Origin: a bacterium UBP8_UBA6595
Lineage (GTDB): Bacteria; Margulisbacteria; Marinamargulisbacteria; UBA6595
Reading direction: 5' to 3'
Assembly (NCBI GenBank): GCA_002433595.1
Contig: DJIL01000034.1
Span: forward strand, 1-20,734
DNA length: 20,734 bases
Position numbers and translations under genes: made by a program. This document shows positions 1-7,773 of the stretch, piece after piece. Under the pieces are notes generated by a model. It worked only from the letters and a program-made list of their open reading frames with translations. It was not told where the DNA came from and made no database searches. Position 1 is the stretch's first letter, and each line of letters opens with the position of its first letter.

Positions 1-2
1 AA

Positions 3-47
3 GCGGGTGCAAAGCAAGCGGCAAAACAGCCGCCGCCAGAAGCATAA
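3..47 (+). CDS. C-terminal tail of an upstream gene (partial)
   Basis: The first 47 bases can be read as the end of a coding region with residues AGAKQAAKQPPPEA followed by TAA, stopping directly before the tRNA. The composition (Ala, Lys, Gln, Pro) is typical of a disordered, basic C-terminal tail. The other two plus-strand frames are also open over this short stretch, so the choice rests only on the neatly placed stop codon. The protein cannot be identified from 14 residues. Confidence 0.35.
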   Translation, partial: AGAKQAAKQPPPEA

Positions 48-124
<77 letters not shown>

Positions 125-177
125 CACGCAAACAGTCAGGGGATTTATTACTAAATACTGTGGCAACCGGCACGGAG

Positions 178-1599
178 TTAGCGTTTCAACAACAACCAAA
201 AGCCAATACCCGCGCTAAATATACTTATTAGCAAAAAGCTAATCATAAGGGTATCGCGAATGGACCGACCCGTCCAAGGGGTTAAAAAGTTCCATTTGTG
301 AAGTGTTGAGAACGATAGGCGTTCGTATCGATCCGCTTGATACAGTTGCTCAACGAGTGTGCCTGTTTTAGGGTCAATAAAAATATGTCTGTCGGCGTAG
401 GTGAGCTGAAATACCGGCAATCGCTTATTGCGAAAATCATATAGGGCACTAAATCGGGTGAGGCGTTGCGTGTCTAAAATAGGGGCGTGATTCATGTAGC
501 GATTGGCATAAAATTCAACCAGTGTTGAATCAGTAATGCTGGGTTCATGGTTTCCCTGATGGGCATTAATATACCAAGCGGGTTGATGCGTGGGCTGGCC
601 GTCAAACGGATGGGCGTTTGGGCGACTCGGGCTGGGCCGGTCCAACCGATACAGCAGCGTGTTGCCCGGGCCTTGAACGAGTGTAACGCTGGTGAGTAGG
701 GACTTAGGGGTGTGCATGGGGCCAGCCGGAACGGGTGGAATAGCCATCCAGTCCGCAACAATTGGTTCAGGTATGGACGGGAAAAGGCCATGATGCAGCA
801 AATGGTAAAACCCGCTGCTGGAAAACATTAGTAGGGGGATCCAAATTAAGATAGACAGGCTGCGATGAATGCGGCGGCGGCGTGATGTATGGGGTCGGCG
901 TATGAATACAATCAGCCCAATGCCGGACAAACTAAGCCCAATTAATGACAGTAAAAGCCCGCTCATTAAAAGTAGACGGGTGTGGTTAAACCGATCCAGC
1001 CATTGCCAGGTGTGTAGGGCTCGAAATAGCCCTTGCAGGCGTGTTTTCCAGGGCGTAGTGATACTGGCTAGAGCCCCCAGTTCAGTATCAATAAAGACTG
1101 TAGTCTTGGGTGTATGATCTAGGGTAATGCGGTAAACGGGCAACAGGCGGTTGACCCAGGGGTAAGCCGAATCAAAGTGTGTTTGAATTGAAAGATCCGT
1201 AACGGGGGCATTGGCTAAGCCGGTGTAGTGACGGGCCAGCCAAACGGCATAATCGGCATCGGTTGTGGGCGGCAGTTGGTGTCCCGTTGCCATATCAATA
1301 TAAGTCCGGGGTTGGAGGGGGTCATGGGTAATTTGAATCGCGAGCCCCGCATGGGTGGGCACTAACTTAACGCGTCTGGCTTTAGCAACGCCTTGCTGAT
1401 TCAGGTGATGGGCCATTTGGGTCACGGCGGACCCGCTAATGGGGGCTGTCGGTGCCCGATAGGTAACGGGACGGGGGCTTGTCCACGTCATAATGGGGTG
1501 GGTGATGCCTGAAAGGGCAAACACAAGCAAGGCAATCCCGCCGGTCCAGCCCAGCCATCGGTGCCAACGTAAACTAATTAATTTTAATGGCTGTCGCAT
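178..1599 (-). CDS. PepSY-associated transmembrane protein
   Basis: A 473-residue inner-membrane protein of the PepSY-TM type. The N-terminus has the family hallmark HRWLGWTGG followed by a hydrophobic helix (about residues 15-38). Further helices lie at about 208-235, 250-270 and 450-470, and the last runs to the C-terminus (GFWLLLKR). Periplasmic stretches with repeated beta-rich patterns ending in phrases such as FIDTELGAL and FIDPKTGTL are PepSY-like. Proteins of this kind are often encoded beside TonB-dependent siderophore or metal receptors and are thought to act in reduction or handling of imported iron complexes. Here the start codon lies four bases after the receptor stop, so the two are very probably cotranscribed and coupled. 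The substrate cannot be read from the sequence. Confidence 0.85.
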   Translation of the reverse strand: MRQPLKLISLRWHRWLGWTGGIALLVFALSGITHPIMTWTSPRPVTYRAPTAPISGSAVTQMAHHLNQQGVAKARRVKLVPTHAGLAIQITHDPLQPRTYIDMATGHQLPPTTDADYAVWLARHYTGLANAPVTDLSIQTHFDSAYPWVNRLLPVYRITLDHTPKTTVFIDTELGALASITTPWKTRLQGLFRALHTWQWLDRFNHTRLLLMSGLLLSLIGLSLSGIGLIVFIRRPHTSRRRRIHRSLSILIWIPLLMFSSSGFYHLLHHGLFPSIPEPIVADWMAIPPVPAGPMHTPKSLLTSVTLVQGPGNTLLYRLDRPSPSRPNAHPFDGQPTHQPAWYINAHQGNHEPSITDSTLVEFYANRYMNHAPILDTQRLTRFSALYDFRNKRLPVFQLTYADRHIFIDPKTGTLVEQLYQADRYERLSFSTLHKWNFLTPWTGRSIRDTLMISFLLISIFSAGIGFWLLLKR

Positions 1600-1603
1600 G
1601 CGG

Positions 1604-3694
1604 TTAAAAGGCTGCCTTCAAGCCAACAACAAGGGTTCGGGGCTGTCCGGGGCGATACTGAATGGCGTCGTTTCCGACGGTTCTGCTGGTATAGGTTGAG
1701 TACCGAACATCACCCAGATTCATAATGCGGCCATAAAGGGTTTGTTTTTTGGATAAGTGGTACTGGGCCCGTACCGTAAGAATGGTATGCCCGGGATAGC
1801 GGTCCGTATTGGTTTCATCCACGTAGTAGTGGCCCACGTGTTCCCCCTCAATGGAAATTACAGCATGGGCAACCGGCTGATACGTTAGTTCGACTGTGCC
1901 CGTTGCAATCGGGGCTTTTCCCACAGTGTTGCCATCAAAGTTTTTTTCAATATCGTGGGGGTAGTTATAGTAGGTGTAGTTTAGGGACTCATAATACTGC
2001 CGACTAATGCTCAAACCAGTGTGCAAGCGCCAGTGGGGATTGAGCGGGGCATTAAGCCCCAATTCAAGGCCGTTATGTACCGTGGTTCCGGCATTAATAG
2101 TGCGACGGGTGCCTGCATTCAATACCGTAACAATGTCATTATTCACAACCATATGGTAAGCAGCCGCAGTGTAGGCAATTTCAGACGCAAATTTTCCACG
2201 GATACCGGTTTCAATAGCGGTGGTTTGAATGGGCTTTAGTTGATCGGTATTGGTGCTTTTACCCGATCGAAATAATTCCCCTATGCCAGGCGAACGAAAC
2301 GATTGCCGGTACGTGGCATAGGTACTGTGCTCAGGGGATAGGGAATAGATAATGTCTAATTTTGGGCTTGTGTGGGCATACGTTCGGGTTTGAGATTTAG
2401 GCCGCCGATGGGTATCGTCCGTATTGGGTGTGGTGAGGCGATCCGTATAGTCAACCGAAAAATAATCGTAGCGCAATCCGCCAATTAAGCGCAGATGCTT
2501 GTGGTGCCATTCGGTATGAATATAAGGGGAAAGACTCAGCTGATTGGCCATAAAATCATAATTTCGAGTGCTGGTTTTGGTTGTAGTTAGAAAGATGGCT
2601 TCGTCCGATTCTGTTTCAAGTTTGTATTCAGTATACGTTGACGGGGTGTAATCAATATCCACGCCGGTAATCACGACCCGAGACCGGTTGGATGTTTGGT
2701 GCCGGTGTTTAATTAAAGCGCCGTATGATTGAAATTGATAGTTCCGATCATTGGCGTCATAGCTAAGCATCCATCCGGGCATGAGCTGCATGCGATTGCT
2801 TCGAAAAAAAGGGGTTATGGACCAGGCACTTTGTGTGCTAGGTGTATGGGTAAACGCCGTAGAAACGCGCAAGGCACGAACCGCTCGGCGTCCCACGTCA
2901 TGGCGGTAATTGTTGTCGCGGGGCTGGTGGTGATACTGTTCTTCAGATAAACTGGATATTCCCTGTTGATCAATAGAATTGTAGGCAATGTGTGTCACGG
3001 CATCTGTAGTCAAACTGAGTAGGTGATCCAATCGAATACTTCCGGAATACCGGGTATAATTGGCGTGTTTGCGGTAGCCAGTGCTATGGGTGCGGTTGGC
3101 GTTAATGCGCATACTAAGCGATTCCGTGACGGGGCCCCCCACGCTGGCTAGTAGTCGGTTCCACCCATAGCTGCCCCATTCGGGGCTTAGTTCCCATTCG
3201 AAAGTGGATGGCGCGGCCTTTGTAATGGTATTCACAATACCGCCAATAGAATCGCTGCCATAAACTGCTGAGCCCGGGCCTTTAATTACCTCAACCCGTT
3301 GGGCTTGGGGAATGTTAATTTCATACAAGGCATTGTGGTTAAATAGGCCGGTGGGTCGTGTGGGTATCCCGTCTTCTAAAAATAAATAAACCCCTTTTGT
3401 GGTTATGGGTTGCCGAATCGCTGCCATGTGGCCTTCACCCCCGAGGTTGTTAATGTGCACACCCGGTATTCGATTGAGTAATTCAGCAGGATGACTCGGC
3501 ATCACATGACCCATAGTATCGGAATCCGCAAGGCCAATAGCCCCCGCCACAGCATGCTGGTTTTGGGACTCGCGCACACCGGTTACGATAATTGGATCCA
3601 AGCTTGCATGGGCCACCGGAACCCACCCAAAACTTAAACCAAAACTTAAAATAATAATACGCACCCAAGATGCGTGAACGTGATAAAGAAGCAT
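1604..3694 (-). CDS. TonB-dependent outer-membrane receptor
   Basis: A 696-residue TonB-dependent receptor that would import a metal chelate or similar ligand across the outer membrane. A signal peptide (about residues 1-30, ending VPVAHA) precedes a TonB-box-like DPIIVTG. The plug domain includes ELLNRIPGV, FLEDGIP and VEVIKGPGSAVYGSDSIGG, and a long beta-barrel ends in the expected aromatic residue (VVGLKAAF). An in-frame start exists at 3760, but I prefer 3694: GGAGGG lies six bases upstream and the signal peptide begins exactly there, whereas the longer form puts 22 polar residues ahead of it. The gene sits between a small exported protein and a PepSY-TM protein, which suggests iron or another metal, but the ligand is not determinable. 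Confidence 0.93.
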   Translation of the reverse strand: MLLYHVHASWVRIIILSFGLSFGWVPVAHASLDPIIVTGVRESQNQHAVAGAIGLADSDTMGHVMPSHPAELLNRIPGVHINNLGGEGHMAAIRQPITTKGVYLFLEDGIPTRPTGLFNHNALYEINIPQAQRVEVIKGPGSAVYGSDSIGGIVNTITKAAPSTFEWELSPEWGSYGWNRLLASVGGPVTESLSMRINANRTHSTGYRKHANYTRYSGSIRLDHLLSLTTDAVTHIAYNSIDQQGISSLSEEQYHHQPRDNNYRHDVGRRAVRALRVSTAFTHTPSTQSAWSITPFFRSNRMQLMPGWMLSYDANDRNYQFQSYGALIKHRHQTSNRSRVVITGVDIDYTPSTYTEYKLETESDEAIFLTTTKTSTRNYDFMANQLSLSPYIHTEWHHKHLRLIGGLRYDYFSVDYTDRLTTPNTDDTHRRPKSQTRTYAHTSPKLDIIYSLSPEHSTYATYRQSFRSPGIGELFRSGKSTNTDQLKPIQTTAIETGIRGKFASEIAYTAAAYHMVVNNDIVTVLNAGTRRTINAGTTVHNGLELGLNAPLNPHWRLHTGLSISRQYYESLNYTYYNYPHDIEKNFDGNTVGKAPIATGTVELTYQPVAHAVISIEGEHVGHYYVDETNTDRYPGHTILTVRAQYHLSKKQTLYGRIMNLGDVRYSTYTSRTVGNDAIQYRPGQPRTLVVGLKAAF

Positions 3695-3743
3695 TAAGTG
3701 CCCTCCAATGGAAATAGAATAAACCGGATGCGTCGGATTCGGT

Positions 3744-4130
3744 TTAAGCGGGTGGGGCACGTTCCTTAGTTGCGGTTATGCAACGCGCAAAAAAATTCGC
3801 AGGGAACACCCGCTGTAGGGTGCTTAAGATGTGAAGAGGGGTTCGTGAGATACGTGGGAGTGGGTTGGTATCGAATGCATAAGAGGCCCGGGTGAATGCA
3901 GCGGTTATGTGCGGGTCATTGGTATGCGTTTGGAGTGTTTTCCGGGCCAGCCAAATGCCCCCGTGGGTGGGGCCAAAGCCATCGCCTGAGCACACAATGT
4001 CGCTAAAAGCATGGGTAGCAATAACGGGAGCAGAAACAGGTAATCCTGGGCCCGACCAGGCTAAAGCAGCAATTAAAGCCGCGGCAACACACTGAAGCCA
4101 TCGACGCTTGCGCAGGCCGTGGGTCGCCAT
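3744..4130 (-). CDS. Small exported protein, possibly DUF2946-like
   Basis: A 128-residue protein with a clear signal peptide or N-terminal anchor: basic start (RKRR), a hydrophobic run to about residue 27, then Pro/Ser/Ala. The mature part has DIVCSGDGFG, resembling the C-x-G-D-G segment I associate with DUF2946-type proteins near TonB-dependent metal receptors, but the second cysteine pair of that family is not evident, so the match is weak. The start lies two bases after the fabI stop with no good ribosome binding site, which suggests translational coupling. The receptor follows 49 bases downstream of its stop. A role in metal uptake is inferred from position only. Confidence 0.6.
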   Translation of the reverse strand: MATHGLRKRRWLQCVAAALIAALAWSGPGLPVSAPVIATHAFSDIVCSGDGFGPTHGGIWLARKTLQTHTNDPHITAAFTRASYAFDTNPLPRISRTPLHILSTLQRVFPANFFARCITATKERAPPA

Positions 4131-4132
4131 AG

Positions 4133-4936
4133 CTATAAGTTCGCGAGCTCTTTATCCGCTTCGCAAGCGGCGATACTATGAATCCCCCCATCAACATGCA
4201 AATTCTCACCGTTTACGGCTGTAGACAAATTGGACACCAAGTACAGGCCTGATTTCCCCACTTCCTCTAGTGTAATATTGCGACGCATGGGGCTACGCAA
4301 TTCATTGATTTTTAACAACAAGTCAAACCCTTTAATGCCCTTGCCGGCCAATGTTTTAATGGGGCCAGCCGATAAGCTGTTAACACGAATTTGTTGGGGG
4401 CCCAATTCAGCAGCTAGGTAGCGCACGCTTGATTCCAAAGCCGCTTTAGCTACGCCCATCACATTATAATAAGGCACTGATTTTTCACCGCCAATAAACG
4501 TTAGCGATAAGATGGACCCACCGTTGGGCATCAATTTTTTAGCCCATCGGGCCATGGGAAGTAGGGAATAGGCACTAATATCCAAAGCTAATTTCCAACC
4601 ATCTCGGGAGGTGGCACTGAAATCATTGGCAAGATCCTCGGCTTGTGCGTAGGCTACTGAGTGGACAATAAAATCCAATTGACCAATTTGAGATTCATAG
4701 GCTGAAAATACGGCATCAATGGCGGCATCGCTGGCGACATCGCATTCCATAAGAAACGACGCGTTAAAGGATTCGGCTACAGGGCGTACACGTTTTTCCA
4801 TAACAGGGCCGGCATAAGTAAAGGCCAGTTCGGCGCCATGGTCGTGGAGCTCCTTTGCAATTCCATAAGCGATACTGTGTTTATTGCCTACACCAAAAAC
4901 CAGTCCTTTTTTACCCTTCATTAATGCTTCAGCCAT
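4133..4936 (-). CDS. fabI: Enoyl-[acyl-carrier-protein] reductase (NADH), FabI
   Basis: A 267-residue short-chain-dehydrogenase-fold reductase that catalyses the last step of each fatty-acid elongation cycle, reducing trans-2-enoyl-ACP with NADH. The N-terminal GKKGLVFGVGNKHSIAYGIA is the FabI nucleotide-binding start, and NVMGVAK provides the Y-x6-K pair (Tyr157, Lys164; E. coli 156/163). The second tyrosine of the enterobacterial enzyme (E. coli Tyr146) is Phe147 here. IRVNSLSAGPIKTLA and the C-terminal LHVDGGI are typical. I chose ATG 4936, with AAAGGAG 11 bases upstream; a GTG at 4942 is also possible. It heads a minus-strand operon with metal-uptake-like genes, an odd partnership, and lies apart from the main fab cluster at 14.6-19.9 kb. 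Confidence 0.96.
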   Translation of the reverse strand: MAEALMKGKKGLVFGVGNKHSIAYGIAKELHDHGAELAFTYAGPVMEKRVRPVAESFNASFLMECDVASDAAIDAVFSAYESQIGQLDFIVHSVAYAQAEDLANDFSATSRDGWKLALDISAYSLLPMARWAKKLMPNGGSILSLTFIGGEKSVPYYNVMGVAKAALESSVRYLAAELGPQQIRVNSLSAGPIKTLAGKGIKGFDLLLKINELRSPMRRNITLEEVGKSGLYLVSNLSTAVNGENLHVDGGIHSIAACEADKELANL

Positions 4937-5001
4937 AGTCACGTACACTCCTTTAAATTGGTTGTAATACTAATTGTAGTTTTTTTTACTTTAAAGATTT
5001 A

Positions 5002-5030
5002 ATTATACCGCTAGTAAAAGGAATCGTCTA
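5002..5030 (-). promoter_or_regulatory. Probable fabI operon promoter
   Basis: Read on the minus strand: TAGACG (5030-5025), a 17-base spacer, then a perfect TATAAT (5007-5002). The transcript would start near 4995, giving a leader of about 60 nt before the AAAGGAG site of fabI. The -35 overlaps the stop region of the glmU-like gene, so fabI can be transcribed independently of it. Confidence 0.6.
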
Positions 5031-5777
5031 CTGGGGGGGTGGGTGACTAGCGGCAAGTACCGCGAGCTCATCGGCCGTATTAACACCCATTGCTTCGGTT
5101 GGGTTTGGGGTGCATACACTGCTTACGGTGGTGTGGGCACGGGACAGAGTAGCAATAACATCGGTGAGATAATACTCGCCCTGAGCATTTGTGCAGGTGA
5201 GTGTTTGAATGCTGGTGATTAACGCTTCGCGATCAAATACATAAATCCCAGCATTGATTTCAGGGATAGTTAATTGATCGGGGGTACAATCTTTAGCCTC
5301 TTGGATACCAATCAGATCGCCATCGGCATTGCGGAGTATTCGGCCGTAAGCCCCGGGATCGGGTAGTTGGGCGGTTAGCACGGTTGCAGCAGCAGATGAT
5401 TCTCGATGCGTAGTGAGTAAGCTTAACACTGTTCCGGGTGAAATTAGTGGGCAATCTCCGGGCAAAATAACCAGGGTATGCTCGTCGGCGGTGACGGTTG
5501 TAGCGAGTGCTTGCTGGACGGCGTGTCCAGTGCCCAGTTGCTCGTGTTGAAGGCTATAGTGAATGGGGTAATGCTTTGTAGCGGTTTGGACAGTATCGGC
5601 TTGGTACCCAACGACCATATGATAGCGATGCTCTGTTTGGGTATTGAGGGATTGAAGGGTGTCTAAACTATGATGCACTAAGGGTTTGCCATGTAGCGGG
5701 TGCAATACTTTGGGTAAATTGCTATTCATTCGTGAGCCTTTCCCCGCAGCGAGTATAATGAAGCTTGTTGTATCCAT
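5028..5777 (-). CDS. glmU: UDP-GlcNAc pyrophosphorylase domain of GlmU, lacking the acetyltransferase domain
   Basis: A 249-residue nucleotidyltransferase matching the N-terminal half of GlmU, which joins UTP and GlcNAc-1-phosphate to give UDP-GlcNAc. Visible motifs in order: LAAGKGSRMNSNLPKVLH (nucleotide-binding loop), EQLGTGHAV, LPGDCPLI, YGRILRN, EINAGIYVF and EYYLTDVI. The usual left-handed beta-helix acetyltransferase half (another ~200 residues) is absent; the protein ends in SHPPPQ at a seven-G run (5033-5039). I chose ATG 5777 because the protein family starts here; the longer start at 5840 would run into lgt. A TATACT lies 10 bases upstream, so the leader is very short. The gene may work with a separate acetyltransferase elsewhere or be a paralogue of a full GlmU. 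Confidence 0.88.
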   Translation of the reverse strand: MDTTSFIILAAGKGSRMNSNLPKVLHPLHGKPLVHHSLDTLQSLNTQTEHRYHMVVGYQADTVQTATKHYPIHYSLQHEQLGTGHAVQQALATTVTADEHTLVILPGDCPLISPGTVLSLLTTHRESSAAATVLTAQLPDPGAYGRILRNADGDLIGIQEAKDCTPDQLTIPEINAGIYVFDREALITSIQTLTCTNAQGEYYLTDVIATLSRAHTTVSSVCTPNPTEAMGVNTADELAVLAASHPPPQ

Positions 5778-5787
5778 TTCATGTACT

Positions 5788-5818
5788 AGTATACGGTTAG
5801 CGTGCCAATTTGTATAAT
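5788..5818. promoter_or_regulatory. Divergent promoter pair between glmU and lgt
   Basis: Two -10 boxes lie back to back in the 47 bases between the genes. TATACT on the minus strand (5793-5788) is 10 bases before the glmU ATG, and TATAAT on the plus strand (5813-5818) is six bases before the lgt ATG. No convincing -35 hexamers are seen for either. Both would give transcripts with almost no leader. Confidence 0.5.
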
Positions 5819-5824
5819 GAAGGT

Positions 5825-6601
5825 ATGATATTTCCAGCAATTAATCCCATTGCCATTCAGGTGGGCCCTATTGCCATTTACTGGTATGGCCTAATGTACG
5901 GCGTGGGTATTGGCGTGAGTGCATGGGTGGTATACCGACCAGTGTCTCGGCACATGCGGTGGAATTTAGATACGTATTTATCCTGGGTTACTGCGATTAT
6001 TATTGGCATTGTTCTGGGTGGGCGATTGGGGTATGTTTTTTTGTATAATTGGCCATATTATAGGGCAAACCCAGTCGCAATTATGCAAATTTGGACGGGA
6101 GGCATGAGCTTTCATGGGGGGCTTTTGGGTGTTTTAGTAGCCACCGCGTGGGTGGCGAAGCGCGAGCGGGTGCGGGTGGTGCATTTGCTTGATTGGTTAT
6201 CGTTTGGCGGGGCAATCGGGGTATTTTTTGGGCGGTTGGGTAATTTTATTAATGGTGAATTAGTGGGGCGTGTTACCACGGTTCCGTGGGGGGTTGTGTT
6301 TCCTCACGTTGGGCCCGATCCCCGACACCCTTCGCAGCTGTACGAAGCGGGGGTGGAAGGCCTTGGTGTGGGGGTAGTCGTTTGGCTTGCCTATCGGTTT
6401 TTTCGGCTAAAGCCCGGCCAGTTGGCGGCACTTTATTTACTCAGTTACAGTGGGGCTCGCCTGGTATGTGAGTGGTTTCGTCAACCCGATCCCCAGTTGG
6501 GGTTTGTGTACTGGGGGTTGTCGATGGGGCAGGTTCTTAGTCTTGTGGGGTTGGGGGTTGGGGGGCTAGTGTTTTGGGTCGTTGGTCGTCGAGTGCCGTG
6601 A
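5825..6601 (+). CDS. lgt: Prolipoprotein diacylglyceryl transferase, Lgt
   Basis: A 258-residue polytopic inner-membrane enzyme that transfers diacylglycerol from phosphatidylglycerol to the lipobox cysteine of prolipoproteins, the first step of lipoprotein maturation. The start MIFPAINPIAIQVGP is the family's usual N-terminus. MSFHGGLLG contains the conserved histidine, and GRLGNFINGELVGR is the Lgt signature with its arginines. HPSQLYEA and the final membrane helix also fit. I chose ATG 5825 rather than TTG 5810 by this match. GAAGG is too close to the ATG for a normal ribosome binding site, and a TATAAT lies six bases upstream, so the mRNA may be leaderless. Gene length is normal for the family. 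Confidence 0.97.
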   Translation: MIFPAINPIAIQVGPIAIYWYGLMYGVGIGVSAWVVYRPVSRHMRWNLDTYLSWVTAIIIGIVLGGRLGYVFLYNWPYYRANPVAIMQIWTGGMSFHGGLLGVLVATAWVAKRERVRVVHLLDWLSFGGAIGVFFGRLGNFINGELVGRVTTVPWGVVFPHVGPDPRHPSQLYEAGVEGLGVGVVVWLAYRFFRLKPGQLAALYLLSYSGARLVCEWFRQPDPQLGFVYWGLSMGQVLSLVGLGVGGLVFWVVGRRVP

Positions 6602-6639
6602 GGGTCAGCAATAGCCATGCAAACCCTGTGTCTCAAAAA

Positions 6640-6648
6640 TGGTATACT
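6640..6648 (+). promoter_or_regulatory. Extended -10 promoter for gmhA
   Basis: TGGTATACT (TG-n-TATACT) ends 11 bases before the gmhA ATG. There is no recognisable -35, as is allowed for extended -10 promoters. The predicted start of transcription is only 4-5 bases ahead of the start codon. Confidence 0.5.
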
Positions 6649-6659
6649 AGGTCTATAAA

Positions 6660-7238
6660 ATGAGCGATAATATGCAAACTAATTTTTTTACCAACAGTCT
6701 AGCGGCTAGTATTGCAGCCAAGCAAAGCTTAGACCTTGCCATGGTGATGCGTGTGGCAGTGCAAGTTTTTCAGTGTATTCAATCGGGCCATAAAATACTA
6801 TTGGCGGGTAATGGGGGGTCCGCAGCAGATGCTCAGCACATTGCAGCGGAGTTTACGGGCCGGTTTTTAAACGACCGTCAGCCATTGCCTGCGATTGCGT
6901 TAACGACGGATACCTCGGCATTAACAGCCATTGGCAATGACTATGGATTTGATGCGGTGTTTTCTAGACAAGTACAAGCCTTGGGGCAACCGGGTGATTT
7001 ATTGTTTGCGATTAGTACGAGTGGTCATTCGCCTAATTTAGTTCAGGCCATTGCTGTGGCCCAATCAGTCGGTGTAGGCACAGTGGGTGTAACAGGAAAA
7101 GATGGTGGCAAAATTCAGACAATGGTTGACTACAGCATTCATGTGCCCCATCCCGATACTCCGCGTATTCAGGAAACGCATATTATGGCGTTGCACATGA
7201 TTTGCGAGTGGGTGGATAATCAACTTGGCGTTGCGTAA
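6660..7238 (+). CDS. gmhA: Sedoheptulose-7-phosphate isomerase, GmhA
   Basis: A 192-residue SIS-domain isomerase converting sedoheptulose 7-phosphate to D-glycero-D-manno-heptose 7-phosphate, the first step of heptose synthesis for LPS cores or other glycans. AGNGGSAADAQHIAAEFTGR and FAISTSGHSPNLVQA are the two sugar-phosphate-binding segments, and QETHIMALHMICEWVD provides the C-terminal catalytic histidine region. Length is standard. The ATG at 6660 has no Shine-Dalgarno; an in-frame ATG at 6672 is the alternative. It overlaps gmhB by 14 bases, and the pair encode consecutive or nearby steps of the ADP-heptose pathway. The kinase/adenylyltransferase genes (hldE type) are not in this window. 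Confidence 0.94.
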   Translation: MSDNMQTNFFTNSLAASIAAKQSLDLAMVMRVAVQVFQCIQSGHKILLAGNGGSAADAQHIAAEFTGRFLNDRQPLPAIALTTDTSALTAIGNDYGFDAVFSRQVQALGQPGDLLFAISTSGHSPNLVQAIAVAQSVGVGTVGVTGKDGGKIQTMVDYSIHVPHPDTPRIQETHIMALHMICEWVDNQLGVA

Positions 7239-7773
7239 AGCGTTATTTCTGGACCGGGACGGCACCCTAATTGAAGATGTGCCATACAGTGAAGATCCGC
7301 AAGCGATAACCCTATTGCCCACCACAGTGCCGGCACTTAAAAAAGCGGTTTTAGCCGGATTTTTGTGTATTATAATCACCAATCAATCGGGCATTGCCCG
7401 AGGATTAATGACGGAGTCCGGATTTTGGGCTCGGCAGAATCGACTGCTGGCGATCTTATTGGCTCAAGGTATTGAGATTTCGGATACGTTGTTTTGTCCG
7501 CATCATCCGGTAAACGGGGTGTTGCCGGCGTATAGCCAATCCTGCGAGTGCCGAAAGCCAAACCCGGGTATGGTGCTCGAAGCGATTCAGCGGCATGGCA
7601 TTGATCCGGCGCGTAGTTATATGGTGGGGGACAAACCCAGCGATGTCGAAGCGGGGCTGCGTGCAGGTACGACGGGTATTTTAATTGAAGCAAAAGCGGC
7701 ACATGGGGATTGTCCGATAGGCACATCGTATTATTCCAACATTGGGTTGGCGGTAGACGCAATACTCGCATGA
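7225..7773 (+). CDS. gmhB: D-glycero-manno-heptose 1,7-bisphosphate 7-phosphatase, GmhB
   Basis: A 182-residue HAD-superfamily phosphatase removing the 7-phosphate of heptose 1,7-bisphosphate. LFLDRDGTL holds the nucleophile and acid/base aspartates, ITNQSGIARG is motif II, the zinc-binding cluster is FCPHHP followed by CECRKP, and MVGDKPSDVEAG is motif IV. The start must be a non-ATG codon: TTG at 7225 or TTG at 7231, both inside the end of gmhA, so translation is probably coupled. The stop shares ATGA with the start of the following gene. Confidence 0.92.
   Translation: MALRKALFLDRDGTLIEDVPYSEDPQAITLLPTTVPALKKAVLAGFLCIIITNQSGIARGLMTESGFWARQNRLLAILLAQGIEISDTLFCPHHPVNGVLPAYSQSCECRKPNPGMVLEAIQRHGIDPARSYMVGDKPSDVEAGLRAGTTGILIEAKAAHGDCPIGTSYYSNIGLAVDAILA

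Noticed and set aside
3695..3760. Longer start for the TonB-dependent receptor
   Set aside because: The shorter start has GGAGGG at ideal distance and begins a normal signal peptide; the extension is polar and unlike a signal sequence.
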